This document shows positions 14,944 through 23,060 of a DNA stretch of 56,390 bases, piece by piece. The notes beneath the pieces were generated by a model. It saw nothing but the letters and a program-made list of their open reading frames with translations, was not told the origin of the DNA and searched no databases. The position numbers and the translations under genes are program-made. Source of the DNA: Pseudomonas mandelii (GTDB taxonomy: Bacteria > Pseudomonadota > Gammaproteobacteria > Pseudomonadales > Pseudomonadaceae); assembly GCF_024138395.1 (NCBI RefSeq), contig NZ_JAMYDU010000028.1, positions 1-56,390 of the forward strand, written 5' to 3'. Position 1 is the stretch's first letter. Every line of letters begins with the position of its first letter.

Positions 14944-16086
14944 ATGCGCGCACTGGACACCTCGACCGTCACCGCTTATCGCCAAAGCACCCAAGGCACG
15001 AAACAACCTTTACCGGATGCCGTGCCTTGGCCCACCGATAACCTGAGCCGCGAGAAACTGGCGCGTTATGGCAAGGAACTGATTCGCCAGACCCTGCCAT
15101 TCACCGTGGAGAACCGTCGCCTGAGCTGGTGGCATTTCTACTCGACACTGCTGGTGATCGGGCTGTTCGGCGCGGCGGCGGCCACGCCCTTGTGGTGGCC
15201 GCTGCGCCTGACCTGCAGCGTGCTGCTGGGGCTGTCCCTGGTGCGCATGTTTGTGCTGTATCACGACTATATGCATGGCGCGATACTCAAGGGATCGCGT
15301 TTTGCCGAACTGTTCTTCAAGACCTTCGGCTTGCTGCTGATGGCCCCGCCGACCCTGTGGAAGCAGTCCCATGACTATCACCACGGCCACAGCTGCCAGT
15401 ACGTCGGAGCAGAGAAAAACCGCCTCCCGCTGCTTTCCACCCACACCGACCTGGGGACCTTTCCCCTGCTGTCCACTGAGGAATATGCCCAAGCCGGACG
15501 CCTCAAACGCTTTCGCTATCGCGTCGCCAGGCATCCGCTGATGATTCTGCTGGCATCATTCAGCATCTTTATTTTCAGCATCTGCATGGTTTCGCTGATC
15601 ACCCAGCCGCGACATCGGCTCTGGTCGCTGCTGGCTCTGGCGCTGAACCTGGCGAGCGCCGTCGCCCTGGCGCTACTGGCGCCGGACATCCTGCTGTACT
15701 CGGTGCTGATTCCCAGCCTGTCCGGCTCGGCGCTGGGAGCCTATATGTTCTACTGCCAGCACAATTTCCCCGGGGTGCGTTACCCCGAGCGCGCCGACTG
15801 GGACTACGCCGCCACCGCAGTTTTTTCCTCCAGTTACATGCGCACCGGCCCGATCATGGCCTGGTTCACCGCCAATATCGGCTACCACCATGTGCATCAC
15901 GCCAACTCGGGCATCCCCTTCTACCGATTGCCGGAGGCCATGGCGGCGATCCCGGCGTTGCAGGCGCCGATCACCACTTCGCTACATCCACGGGATATCT
16001 ATCGCTGCCTGCGGCTCAAGCTGTGGGACCCGACGCGCCAGCGCATGGTCTCGTTCGGGGAGTTTCACCAGCAGGCGCAACGCTGA
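14944..16086 (+). CDS. Membrane fatty acid desaturase (desaturase 3)
   Basis: The 380-residue membrane protein has diiron-binding histidine boxes HDYMH (107-111), HDYHHGH (143-149) and HHVHH (315-319). Hydrophobic spans lie near 65-105, 198-220 and 228-262. AGGAG precedes the ATG. It follows the amidase gene by 26 bp and is the last gene of the plus arm, ended by a strong terminator. It is the third desaturase of the cluster and differs in its box spacing from the other two, so the three probably act at different positions or in different oxidation steps. It has no reductase beside it and probably shares the one on the minus strand. Confidence 0.92.
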   Translation: MRALDTSTVTAYRQSTQGTKQPLPDAVPWPTDNLSREKLARYGKELIRQTLPFTVENRRLSWWHFYSTLLVIGLFGAAAATPLWWPLRLTCSVLLGLSLVRMFVLYHDYMHGAILKGSRFAELFFKTFGLLLMAPPTLWKQSHDYHHGHSCQYVGAEKNRLPLLSTHTDLGTFPLLSTEEYAQAGRLKRFRYRVARHPLMILLASFSIFIFSICMVSLITQPRHRLWSLLALALNLASAVALALLAPDILLYSVLIPSLSGSALGAYMFYCQHNFPGVRYPERADWDYAATAVFSSSYMRTGPIMAWFTANIGYHHVHHANSGIPFYRLPEAMAAIPALQAPITTSLHPRDIYRCLRLKLWDPTRQRMVSFGEFHQQAQR

Positions 16087-16106
16087 AGAAAAGACCCGCA
16101 AAAAAA

Positions 16107-16142
16107 AGCCCCGACCAGCTCATCTGATCGGGGTTTTCTTTT
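16107..16142. terminator. Bidirectional rho-independent terminator
   Basis: A GC-rich stem (16109-16118 with 16124-16133) is flanked by an A-run on the left and a T-run on the right. It lies between two convergent genes, the third desaturase and slyB, and can stop both. It marks the right edge of the biosynthetic cluster. Confidence 0.9.
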
Positions 16143-16155
16143 ACCCATATTCCGC

Positions 16156-16620
16156 TTAGTGCGTAACGCGGCTGGTGCCATCAACCGTAGCAATCCGCAC
16201 ACGCTCACCTACACGGAACACTTCGTTTTCCTGAACCTGTTGTACGTAGGCGCGCATGCTGCCATCGTCTTCGCGCACGGTGATTTCCACACCTTGAGTA
16301 CGGGTCAGGCCTTCTTCGGCAGCCGAACCCACCAGGCCGCCGGCGACGGCGCCGATGACCGCTGCGACGATGCTGCCGCGACCGCCGCCGATGGCGCTAC
16401 CGCCGACACCACCCACGACTGCACCGGCGGCGCTGCCGATCGGGGTTTTGGTGCCTTCGATTTTCACCGGACGCAGGGCTTCGATGGTACCCATGCGAAT
16501 CGTCTGCACACGACGCGCTTCGTCACGGGAGTAGGAGTCACCGGTCAGGCTCGATTGGCAGCCGGTGAGCAACATCGCCATCGTGGAAAAGGAAGCAACC
16601 AGCAGAACAGACTTGCGCAT
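16156..16620 (-). CDS. slyB: Outer membrane lipoprotein SlyB, glycine zipper
   Basis: The 154-residue precursor has a lipoprotein signal ending in LLTGC (C21), then the SlyB core: a GTI..LRPV strand, a glycine-zipper hairpin rich in GxxxG (about residues 63-105) and a C-terminal TQGVEITVREDDG segment that aligns with E. coli SlyB. SlyB is a small outer-membrane lipoprotein of the PhoP regulon that helps keep the outer membrane intact under stress. The ATG at 16620 is chosen because the signal peptide begins there and GGAG lies 12 bases upstream. It is a single gene, convergent with the biosynthetic cluster. Confidence 0.93.
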   Translation of the reverse strand: MRKSVLLVASFSTMAMLLTGCQSSLTGDSYSRDEARRVQTIRMGTIEALRPVKIEGTKTPIGSAAGAVVGGVGGSAIGGGRGSIVAAVIGAVAGGLVGSAAEEGLTRTQGVEITVREDDGSMRAYVQQVQENEVFRVGERVRIATVDGTSRVTH

Positions 16621-16789
16621 AGCATCAAACTCCATAGGACAGGTATTCATTAAACTCCGCAGCTTGACGCCTGTCACGGCATTGCCCGGATAAAATTGGT
16701 TTCATTCAGGCCCGATACAGGCGCTTTTTCAAACTCAGCACACAGTAGCGTCAAATTACAAAATCTGCGCCGCTGACCCAAGGATTTTC

Positions 16790-16993
16790 ATGGATTACTT
16801 CATCATTGTCGTCACGACCGTCGCCGGCTTGTACTTCCATTGGTGGTTGTACGTGCGGATCAAACGCTGGATGGACCGCGATCTGGCGTTGTCACTGGCG
16901 GGTAAAGACGAACAGAAAAGAGCCTTTATGCTTCAGCAACTGGCGAACGCTCAAACACAGAAGATCAAGCGGCAGGATATCCCTAACACGTAG
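16790..16993 (+). CDS. Small single-span membrane protein
   Basis: The 67-residue product has one N-terminal hydrophobic segment (residues 3-23) followed by a short basic, glutamine-rich tail. AAGGA precedes the ATG, and codon use is like the neighbours. I do not recognise a family; it looks like one of the small conserved hypothetical proteins of Pseudomonas. It stands alone between slyB and a repeat-rich stretch. Confidence 0.65.
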   Translation: MDYFIIVVTTVAGLYFHWWLYVRIKRWMDRDLALSLAGKDEQKRAFMLQQLANAQTQKIKRQDIPNT

Positions 16994-17180
16994 GAGCCAG
17001 GCTTGCCGGTCAGTTAAGCGAAATTTCTGTAGGAGCGAGGCTTGCCCGCGAAGAATGCACCGCGGTTTTTTCAGGTATTACGCGTCATCGTTCTTCGCGG
17101 GCAAGCCTCGCTCCTACAGATTCCGCCTTAACTGACAGGCATTACGGCAAGCCTGGCTCTTACAAAAAGCGGTTCACTCA
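16989..17180. repeat. Nested REP elements
   Basis: A REPIN with perfect 29-base arms (17027-17055 and 17091-17119) sits between two fragments that resemble the 77-bp end repeat: GTCAGTTAAGCG at left and CTTAACTGACAGGCATTA at right, each beside a diverged CCAGGCTTGCCGG-type core. The layout suggests one palindromic element inserted in or next to another. It fills the gap between the small membrane protein and pdxH. Confidence 0.85.
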
Positions 17181-17189
17181 CTAGGCTAT

Positions 17190-17837
17190 TTACGGTGCGA
17201 GGCGTTCACGAACCCAGTCGGCGCCCTGCAAGCGGTAGTTGAGGCGATCGTGCAGACGGCTCGGACGGCCCTGCCAGAATTCGATGCGCTCGGGTAGCAA
17301 GCGATAACCGCCCCAGTGTTCAGGGCAGTGAGGCTGGGTATCGCTGAAACGTTGCTCGGTGTTCTTGAGCAGCGCTTCCAGTTCTCCGCGATCGGCGATC
17401 ACGCGGCTCTGGGGCGAGGCCCAGGCGCCGAGACGGCTGCCCAGAGGACGGACCTGATAATAAGCGTCGGACTCTTCAGGCGTGACCTTCACCACCCGTC
17501 CTTCGATGCGCACCTGGCGCTCCAGGGCTGGCCAGAAAAACGTCATGGCCGCAAATGGATTGGCTGCCAGTTGCTGACCCTTGTCGCTTTCATAGTTGGT
17601 GAAGAAGGTGAAGCCCTGCTCGTCCAGGCCCTTGAGCAGCAGAATACGGCAATGTGGCCGACCGTCCTGATCGACGGTGGCCAGCGTCATGGCATTCGCC
17701 TCCACCGGCACCTGCTCGGTTTTCACCGCATCGGCAAACCACTGATGGAACAGCGCGAACGGCTCGGCCGGGGCTTGCGCCTCGGTCAAGCCATCTCGGG
17801 TGTAGTCGCGACGCATATCTGCCAAGGGCCGGGTCAT
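17190..17837 (-). CDS. pdxH: Pyridoxamine 5'-phosphate oxidase
   Basis: The 215-residue protein matches PdxH over its full length, with the FMN-binding RILLLKG and TNYESDKGQQ motifs, the central RQVRIEG strand and the C-terminal substrate-binding region RLHDRLNY. It oxidises pyridoxine or pyridoxamine 5'-phosphate to PLP, using FMN and O2, as the last step of cofactor synthesis and salvage. It supplies PLP generally, including to aminotransferases such as the one in the cluster, but proximity is probably coincidental. The next gene on the same strand begins 110 bp upstream of nothing relevant; the OmpA-like gene ends 24 bp before its start. Confidence 0.96.
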   Translation of the reverse strand: MTRPLADMRRDYTRDGLTEAQAPAEPFALFHQWFADAVKTEQVPVEANAMTLATVDQDGRPHCRILLLKGLDEQGFTFFTNYESDKGQQLAANPFAAMTFFWPALERQVRIEGRVVKVTPEESDAYYQVRPLGSRLGAWASPQSRVIADRGELEALLKNTEQRFSDTQPHCPEHWGGYRLLPERIEFWQGRPSRLHDRLNYRLQGADWVRERLAP

Positions 17838-17861
17838 GGCGCATTCCTTTTGGTTAACGAA

Positions 17862-18947
17862 TCACTTCTTTGTGTCATCGGCGACAGCGACTTTCTTGGT
17901 GTCGACAGCGGCTTTGGCGGGCGCGGTCTTTTTCACCACTGCTTTTTTGGCTGGAGCCTTGGCGGCTGCTTTCTTGGCCGGTGCCTTTTTCGTCGCCGGC
18001 ACAGCCGCTTTCTTCGCAGCAGGCGCCGGGGTCACAGGCTTGGCCACGGGTTTGATGTCTTGCGCAGCGATCATTGTTTTCACCGGTGCAGGCGCCGGCA
18101 TGTTGTACTTGCTCAGCAACGCGACCATGGTGTTTGCCGGCGTCACCAACAGCTCGACGCGACGGTTCAAGGCACGACCTTCAGAACTGTCGTTGGCGGC
18201 ACGCGGCGCCTCGCCACCCATGCCGCGCAGCATCAGGCGATCACGCTGCAGACCGCTGAGACGGAAGATCGCCGCCACCGCTTGGGCGCGCTCCTGGCTC
18301 AGCTTCACGTTGGCCGGTGCGGCGCCCGACGTATCACTGTGACCGAGTACCAGCACGGCAGTCTTTGGATCGACTTCGAGGATTTTCGCGACACGGGTGA
18401 ACGGGCCGAGTGTTACCGGCAGCAGCATGGACGGACGGTCAGGGTTGAACGAGCCTTCTACCGGTGCCGTGACGACCAGCACGTTTTCGCGACGCTCAAG
18501 TTTCAGGTTGCTGTCCTTGATCGCTTCACGCAGGCGCGGTTCGTAGTCATCGAGCCAGGCTTGGGTGACTTTCGGGTCGGGCATTGGCACGGCTTTGGCG
18601 GTGCTCTGCTCTTTGCCGCCGAACGGCCAGTACCACTTGCCACCAGCGTCGGTCTCAACCTTGGCCACAGCAGCCGGTTTGGCTTCTGGTTTTACTTCTG
18701 TTTTTTTGTCGAGAACTTCGTCTGAGCCAAACGGCCAGTACCAAGGGCTGGAGCTCTCGGCCTTGGCTACCGGAGTGGTCGCTGCAGGTTTCAGCGGAGC
18801 CGGGGCCGGGGCTGGCTCTTTGGTCGCAACCTTGTCGGAAGAACCGAATGGCCACCAGCTGCCACCGTCTGCGTCATTTTGTGGGGTTTGTGCGCAACCG
18901 GTGATGGCGAAGCACAGGGCCAGGGCGAGAGTTTTATTGGATGACAT
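17862..18947 (-). CDS. OmpA-family lipoprotein with WPFG repeats and Lys/Ala tail
   Basis: The 361-residue protein starts with a lipoprotein signal (ITGC, C18). A proline-rich linker follows, carrying three copies of an aromatic motif ending in WPFG (residues 32-35, 71-74, 107-110). An OmpA-like peptidoglycan-binding domain (about 150-270, with LGHSDTSG) comes next. The last 60 residues are runs of Lys and Ala resembling bacterial histone H1-like tails (AlgP type). The OmpA domain should bind diaminopimelate in peptidoglycan. The basic tail could contact peptidoglycan, LPS or nucleic acid; which is unknown. It sits upstream of pdxH on the same strand. Confidence 0.85.
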   Translation of the reverse strand: MSSNKTLALALCFAITGCAQTPQNDADGGSWWPFGSSDKVATKEPAPAPAPLKPAATTPVAKAESSSPWYWPFGSDEVLDKKTEVKPEAKPAAVAKVETDAGGKWYWPFGGKEQSTAKAVPMPDPKVTQAWLDDYEPRLREAIKDSNLKLERRENVLVVTAPVEGSFNPDRPSMLLPVTLGPFTRVAKILEVDPKTAVLVLGHSDTSGAAPANVKLSQERAQAVAAIFRLSGLQRDRLMLRGMGGEAPRAANDSSEGRALNRRVELLVTPANTMVALLSKYNMPAPAPVKTMIAAQDIKPVAKPVTPAPAAKKAAVPATKKAPAKKAAAKAPAKKAVVKKTAPAKAAVDTKKVAVADDTKK

Positions 18948-19059
18948 TGGATATCCACAAAATGAAGTAATGAAAAATCAGACCGGGTTAGCCCGGATAA
19001 ACAGCGCTTTGAAACCACAAAGGCTTTCGGGTTCCGGCCCTGGCCCCCTTAAGCGTGAT

Positions 19060-20205
19060 TTACAGACAAGTGGCCAGTACTCGCACAAGCTTTTGCGCTC
19101 GTGGATCCATCAAGACGTACGGCCCCAAGGTATTTGTCACAAAGCCGAAGGCCACATCGTATTCCGGGTCAGCAAAACCGATGGAACCGCCGGCGCCCGG
19201 ATGACCGAACGCCCGTGGGCCGAGGCCGTAGGTGGCGTTGGGTACGTCCGGTTGATCGAGCATACAACCCAGGCCGAAGCGGGTCCGGGTCAGTAAAGTC
19301 TTGTCTTCACCGACGCTGTGTTCGCGGGTCAGCTCATCGAGCATTTCGCTTTCCAGCAGGCTGCCGTCGAGCAACCCGGCGTAAAACCCGGCCAGGCTGC
19401 GCGCATTGCCATGGCCATTGGCGGCGGGCTGCTGCATGCGCCGCCATTCCGGTTTGTTTGTGCTTGTCATTATAGACGGTGGGTTGGTGAAGGCTCGGGT
19501 GCTCATGGCGGTCGGCTCGCGCATGGTCACTTGCAGCAAGCGTTGGGCCGCGGCATCGCCAAGGTTGCCCTTGCCACGGGCAATGTGCGCCACGCGGTGG
19601 AACTCCTTTTCGGCGAGGCCAACGTGGAAGTCCAGCCCCAAAGGCTTCGCGACCCGTGCCACGATGGACTCGCCCGGCCCACGACCGTCGGCGCGACGCA
19701 GCAACTCACCGACCAGCCAGCCATAGGTGATGGCCGCATAACCGTGACCTTCACCCGGCGTCCACCAGGGCGCTTCGGCAGCCAGAGCATCGACCATGGT
19801 CTGCCAGTCGTAAAGTGCTTCAGGGGCCAGCAGCTCGCGCAGTGCCGGCAGGCCGGCCTGATGGCAGAGCAAGTGGCGCAGGGTCACGGATTCTTTGCCG
19901 GCGGCAGCGAACTCGGGCCAGTAGCGAGCGACCGGGGCATCCAGTTGCAGCTTGCCTTCGGCCACCAGTTGCAGCGCGGTCACGGCGGTGAAGGTCTTGG
20001 TGCAGGAAAACAGGTTGGCAATGGTGTCGCTGTGCCAGGCTTCGGTGCCGTCCTTGTCGGCGGTACCGCCCCAAAGGTCGAGAACGGTTTCCCCGCCAAT
20101 GCGGATGCACAACGCCGCGCCACGCTCCTGAGGATCGTCGAACAGCGCCGCAAAAGCTTCGCGCACCGCTTCGAACTTAAGCTCGTAATGACCCTGAATC
20201 TGCAC
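19060..20205 (-). CDS. Serine beta-lactamase-like hydrolase (EstB type)
   Basis: The 381-residue protein has the SxxK motif SCTK (S67, K70) of class C beta-lactamase-fold enzymes and a tyrosine motif around residue 160 (YGW). Members of this group are esterases or beta-lactamase-like hydrolases such as EstB, not true beta-lactamases. There is no signal peptide, so it should be cytoplasmic. I place the start at the GTG 20205, eight bases after GGGAG; a TTG two codons upstream is too close to that site. The gene is monocistronic between the OmpA-like lipoprotein and a REPIN. Confidence 0.85.
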   Translation of the reverse strand: MQIQGHYELKFEAVREAFAALFDDPQERGAALCIRIGGETVLDLWGGTADKDGTEAWHSDTIANLFSCTKTFTAVTALQLVAEGKLQLDAPVARYWPEFAAAGKESVTLRHLLCHQAGLPALRELLAPEALYDWQTMVDALAAEAPWWTPGEGHGYAAITYGWLVGELLRRADGRGPGESIVARVAKPLGLDFHVGLAEKEFHRVAHIARGKGNLGDAAAQRLLQVTMREPTAMSTRAFTNPPSIMTSTNKPEWRRMQQPAANGHGNARSLAGFYAGLLDGSLLESEMLDELTREHSVGEDKTLLTRTRFGLGCMLDQPDVPNATYGLGPRAFGHPGAGGSIGFADPEYDVAFGFVTNTLGPYVLMDPRAQKLVRVLATCL

Positions 20206-20341
20206 CCACAACTCTCCCGGATAAACGCTCTACAATGTGGCCCGCATTGTTCCAGCCCTTGAGGGTTTTGGGAACAGGGTCGGGCCGGGCGGTCGCCCGG
20301 TCATGGAAATGATTGAATACTTATGGTGCCTGTACCGACGC

Positions 20342-20419
20342 CTTCGCGGGCAAGCCTCGCTCCTACAGGATTTATGTCGCTCACGAACCAATCTGTAGGA
20401 GCGAGGCTTGCCCGCGAAG
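20342..20419. repeat. REPIN palindrome
   Basis: Two perfect 27-base inverted arms (20342-20368 and 20393-20419) of the fluorescens-type REP GTAGGAGCGAGGCTTGCCCG enclose a 24-base loop. The element lies between the serine hydrolase start and the glycoside hydrolase stop. Confidence 0.93.
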
Positions 20420-20441
20420 AACGATAACGCGGTCTCAGCTG

Positions 20442-22964
20442 TTAATGACCATTGCCCGAATGCCCACCCGCATGGCCGGCGCCCTGCTCCGCACCTTTGT
20501 CGGCAGCGCCTTGCTTGCCGCCCTCGCCCTCATGGTTCTCGGCGGCTTTTTCCGCCTCGGCTTTGGCCTTCTCGGCCTCTTTGCCGAGTTGATCGACGGT
20601 CTGCAAATTGCTTTTACGCACACTGTCAACAAAGCCCTGAAACGGCAGATCGGTAATGCCTACCAGCCCGAAATGCCCATTCTCACCATCCAGCAAACGA
20701 CCGGTCACCGGTTGATCGAGGTACTGGAACCAGTGCACCCCGACAATCGACGGTTCGCTCATCGCCTGTTTAAGGAAGTTGGCGTAGGCCGGGCCGCGAT
20801 CTTCTTCCTTCGCCAGTTGCGTCACGCCGCCCCAGAACGGGCCGCGATCGGTCGAACCGAAATTGAACTCGGTGATCAGTACCGGCTTATCCAGGCTTCG
20901 CAGTCTGGCGAAGTCGTAACCGTCCTGGGGTTGCAGGGTGTACATATTGAAGCTCAACACGTCGCAGTATTGCGCGCAGGACTCGACGGCTTCAGGGGTG
21001 CTGACGGCAAAGCGGCCGCCCAGTAACAACTGGTTCGGCGCATGCCAATTGAGCGAATCGGAGACGGTTTTGAAGTAGGTGTCGGCGAACACTTTCTGGA
21101 AGTATTTGAAGTCGGCTTCGATTTCGGGGTATTCGGCGCTCGGCTGCGGCGGCACGAAGCCCGGGTCTTCCATCAATTCCCAGGCAGGCAGGTCAATGCC
21201 CCATGCCTTGGAAAGCCCCGCCTGGTTGCGGTACTTGTCACGCAGCTGTTTGAGGAAGGCACGTTTGGCCGGCACATCGGTGGTCATTTTCAAAGTGCCG
21301 TAGGCCAGCGCGTAACGGGCCTTCGGGTCATCGCCGGGACCGGCCCACGCCAGTTCGTTATCGGCGAAGTAACCGATCAGCCACGGATCGTCGCGATGGT
21401 CGCGGGCGGCGATAGCAACGGCGCGCTCGGTGGCCATGGCGAAACGCGGATCGAACGGATCAGGCATGCCGCCCCACCAATCGGTGCCGGTGCTGATGCT
21501 GGCGTAATCGCCGACGATCGACAGCGGCAAGGTGTACGGCACTCGGTCAGCGTTGCCAAACACCGGTGCGCTCCAATTACCAATGGTATTGAAACCCCAG
21601 GCTTGCAGGCGATCGAGGGTATGACTGGCCCAGCGTTTTTCGTCGAACACCACTTTGCAGGGTTCGGCGGCCGTTGGCTCAGCCGTTTTTTCGACTGACG
21701 CTTCAACGGCACCGGTCTTGGCCGCTTCGGCAACACCAGCCGCGGATTCGGTAGCCGCAGGAATGACCGATTGCTCGGCGGCCTTATCGGTCGTCGCCTC
21801 AACCGCATCGGCCTTGGCTGCTTCGGCGACACCGGCCTTGGTGTCGCTGCCCGGTGCGCAAGGCTTGCCATACAGACGCTGCAGGTTGGCGCCATAGAAA
21901 TCGTACCAACGCCCGGCGTTGTAGGCCCGGCCCTGATCGGCGCCATTGCCGCCACGGTTGTCGCCCTCGCCATAATAAGCGGCCAGGGGCTCGTCGGGTT
22001 TGGGCAGGGACTCGAACATCCACTCGCGACCGGCGATGTAGGTCTGGTTGACGCTCGGGGTCACGGTGTTGACGCCGAGGGAATAGAACGGATGCCCTTC
22101 CGGGGTCACCAGGTACCAGCGGCCGTCACGCTTTTCGGTGCGGAAAAAGCCGCTGGCCTTGAACGCCGGGCCTTTGGTCCAGCCGCCGAACTTGTCCAGG
22201 GACTGTTTCTCGCGCTCGGCCAGCCAGGTCTTCAGTTGTTGCTGTTCTTTGGCCGCTGCGGATTTCAGTTGCTCGTCGCTGCTGACCTTCTCCGGCCACT
22301 TGGCCCGGGTCGATTGGCCGTAGGCGTCCACCAGACCGCCATAAACGGCCTTGGTGACAGCCTCGCCGTCCTGCACGCCGAAGCGTTCGAGCAAGATGCT
22401 TTGGGCGACTTTCGGCTGATCCATCGACAAGGTCACCGACACCACTTGGCTGCGGTCCAGCTCACCGGTGCTGCTGGCCAGCAATACACGCTGGCCTTCG
22501 AAGTTGATCGGCATCGGCGGACCGGCTTTCATGCCCTGGCTCAAAGGTGAACTCGGCTGCAGTGGTACCAGCAGGGTTTGCGCAGGGCCGGCCGGCAGAT
22601 CGACACGGCTGATCAAAGTCTTGCCGTCGTTGCTCTGGATTTTCACGTACAGGGTCACGGCCCAGTTCATCGCACTCTGGATCCGCAGGCTCATGACACC
22701 CGACTGCGACCAGTCCCAGGCACCAGTCTGCGGTGTCAGGCGCAATGTCGGCTGGGCGACCGGGTTGAAGGTCACGCGGCGCAGCACTTCGCCTTCGGCC
22801 GTTTGCTCCGCGTTGGATTGCGGCAGGCTGGCGTCCTGGGTCGACACCTGAACCACGTCGGCGGGACGCACAAAGTTGAACAGCGTCTGCTGGCCGGCAG
22901 GAGCCGCCAGCAAAGGGGCTGTGAACATCAAGGCAAAAACAGCGGGCAACGAACGGCGAATCAT
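20442..22964 (-). CDS. Secreted GH-A-type glycoside hydrolase (agarase-like)
   Basis: The 840-residue protein begins with a signal peptide (residues 1-20). A beta-sandwich-like region follows, then a TIM-barrel domain with FADNELAW (probable acid/base Glu) and LITEFNFGS (probable nucleophile Glu), the pattern of clan GH-A enzymes such as GH42 and GH86-type beta-agarases. An Ala/Glu-rich, internally duplicated insertion (about residues 370-430) interrupts the barrel. A charged Gly/His/Glu tail ends the protein. It should act on an extracellular or periplasmic polysaccharide; an exopolysaccharide of the host is as likely as agar. The ATG at 22964 is chosen because the signal peptide begins there. 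It is a single gene, not within a polysaccharide locus. Confidence 0.8.
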   Translation of the reverse strand: MIRRSLPAVFALMFTAPLLAAPAGQQTLFNFVRPADVVQVSTQDASLPQSNAEQTAEGEVLRRVTFNPVAQPTLRLTPQTGAWDWSQSGVMSLRIQSAMNWAVTLYVKIQSNDGKTLISRVDLPAGPAQTLLVPLQPSSPLSQGMKAGPPMPINFEGQRVLLASSTGELDRSQVVSVTLSMDQPKVAQSILLERFGVQDGEAVTKAVYGGLVDAYGQSTRAKWPEKVSSDEQLKSAAAKEQQQLKTWLAEREKQSLDKFGGWTKGPAFKASGFFRTEKRDGRWYLVTPEGHPFYSLGVNTVTPSVNQTYIAGREWMFESLPKPDEPLAAYYGEGDNRGGNGADQGRAYNAGRWYDFYGANLQRLYGKPCAPGSDTKAGVAEAAKADAVEATTDKAAEQSVIPAATESAAGVAEAAKTGAVEASVEKTAEPTAAEPCKVVFDEKRWASHTLDRLQAWGFNTIGNWSAPVFGNADRVPYTLPLSIVGDYASISTGTDWWGGMPDPFDPRFAMATERAVAIAARDHRDDPWLIGYFADNELAWAGPGDDPKARYALAYGTLKMTTDVPAKRAFLKQLRDKYRNQAGLSKAWGIDLPAWELMEDPGFVPPQPSAEYPEIEADFKYFQKVFADTYFKTVSDSLNWHAPNQLLLGGRFAVSTPEAVESCAQYCDVLSFNMYTLQPQDGYDFARLRSLDKPVLITEFNFGSTDRGPFWGGVTQLAKEEDRGPAYANFLKQAMSEPSIVGVHWFQYLDQPVTGRLLDGENGHFGLVGITDLPFQGFVDSVRKSNLQTVDQLGKEAEKAKAEAEKAAENHEGEGGKQGAADKGAEQGAGHAGGHSGNGH

Positions 22965-23060
22965 AGGAACGTGGATCTCCCAAGCGACCATCAATGGGCC
23001 AGTGGAAAAGCGGTGGCAGTGAGGTAGACAACGCGGTGGGCTTATTTGCCCACCGGCGTA

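Noticed and set aside
77..16086. Reading the left cluster as a polyyne (protegencin/caryoynencin-type) cluster
   Set aside because: FAAL, ACP and desaturases fit, but a thioesterase is missing and the aminotransferase/reductase, dehydrogenase and amidase point to reductive amination.
77..16086. Reading the cluster as a prodigiosin or full tambjamine pathway
   Set aside because: No proline-activating, pyrrole-forming, bipyrrole or condensing enzyme genes are present.
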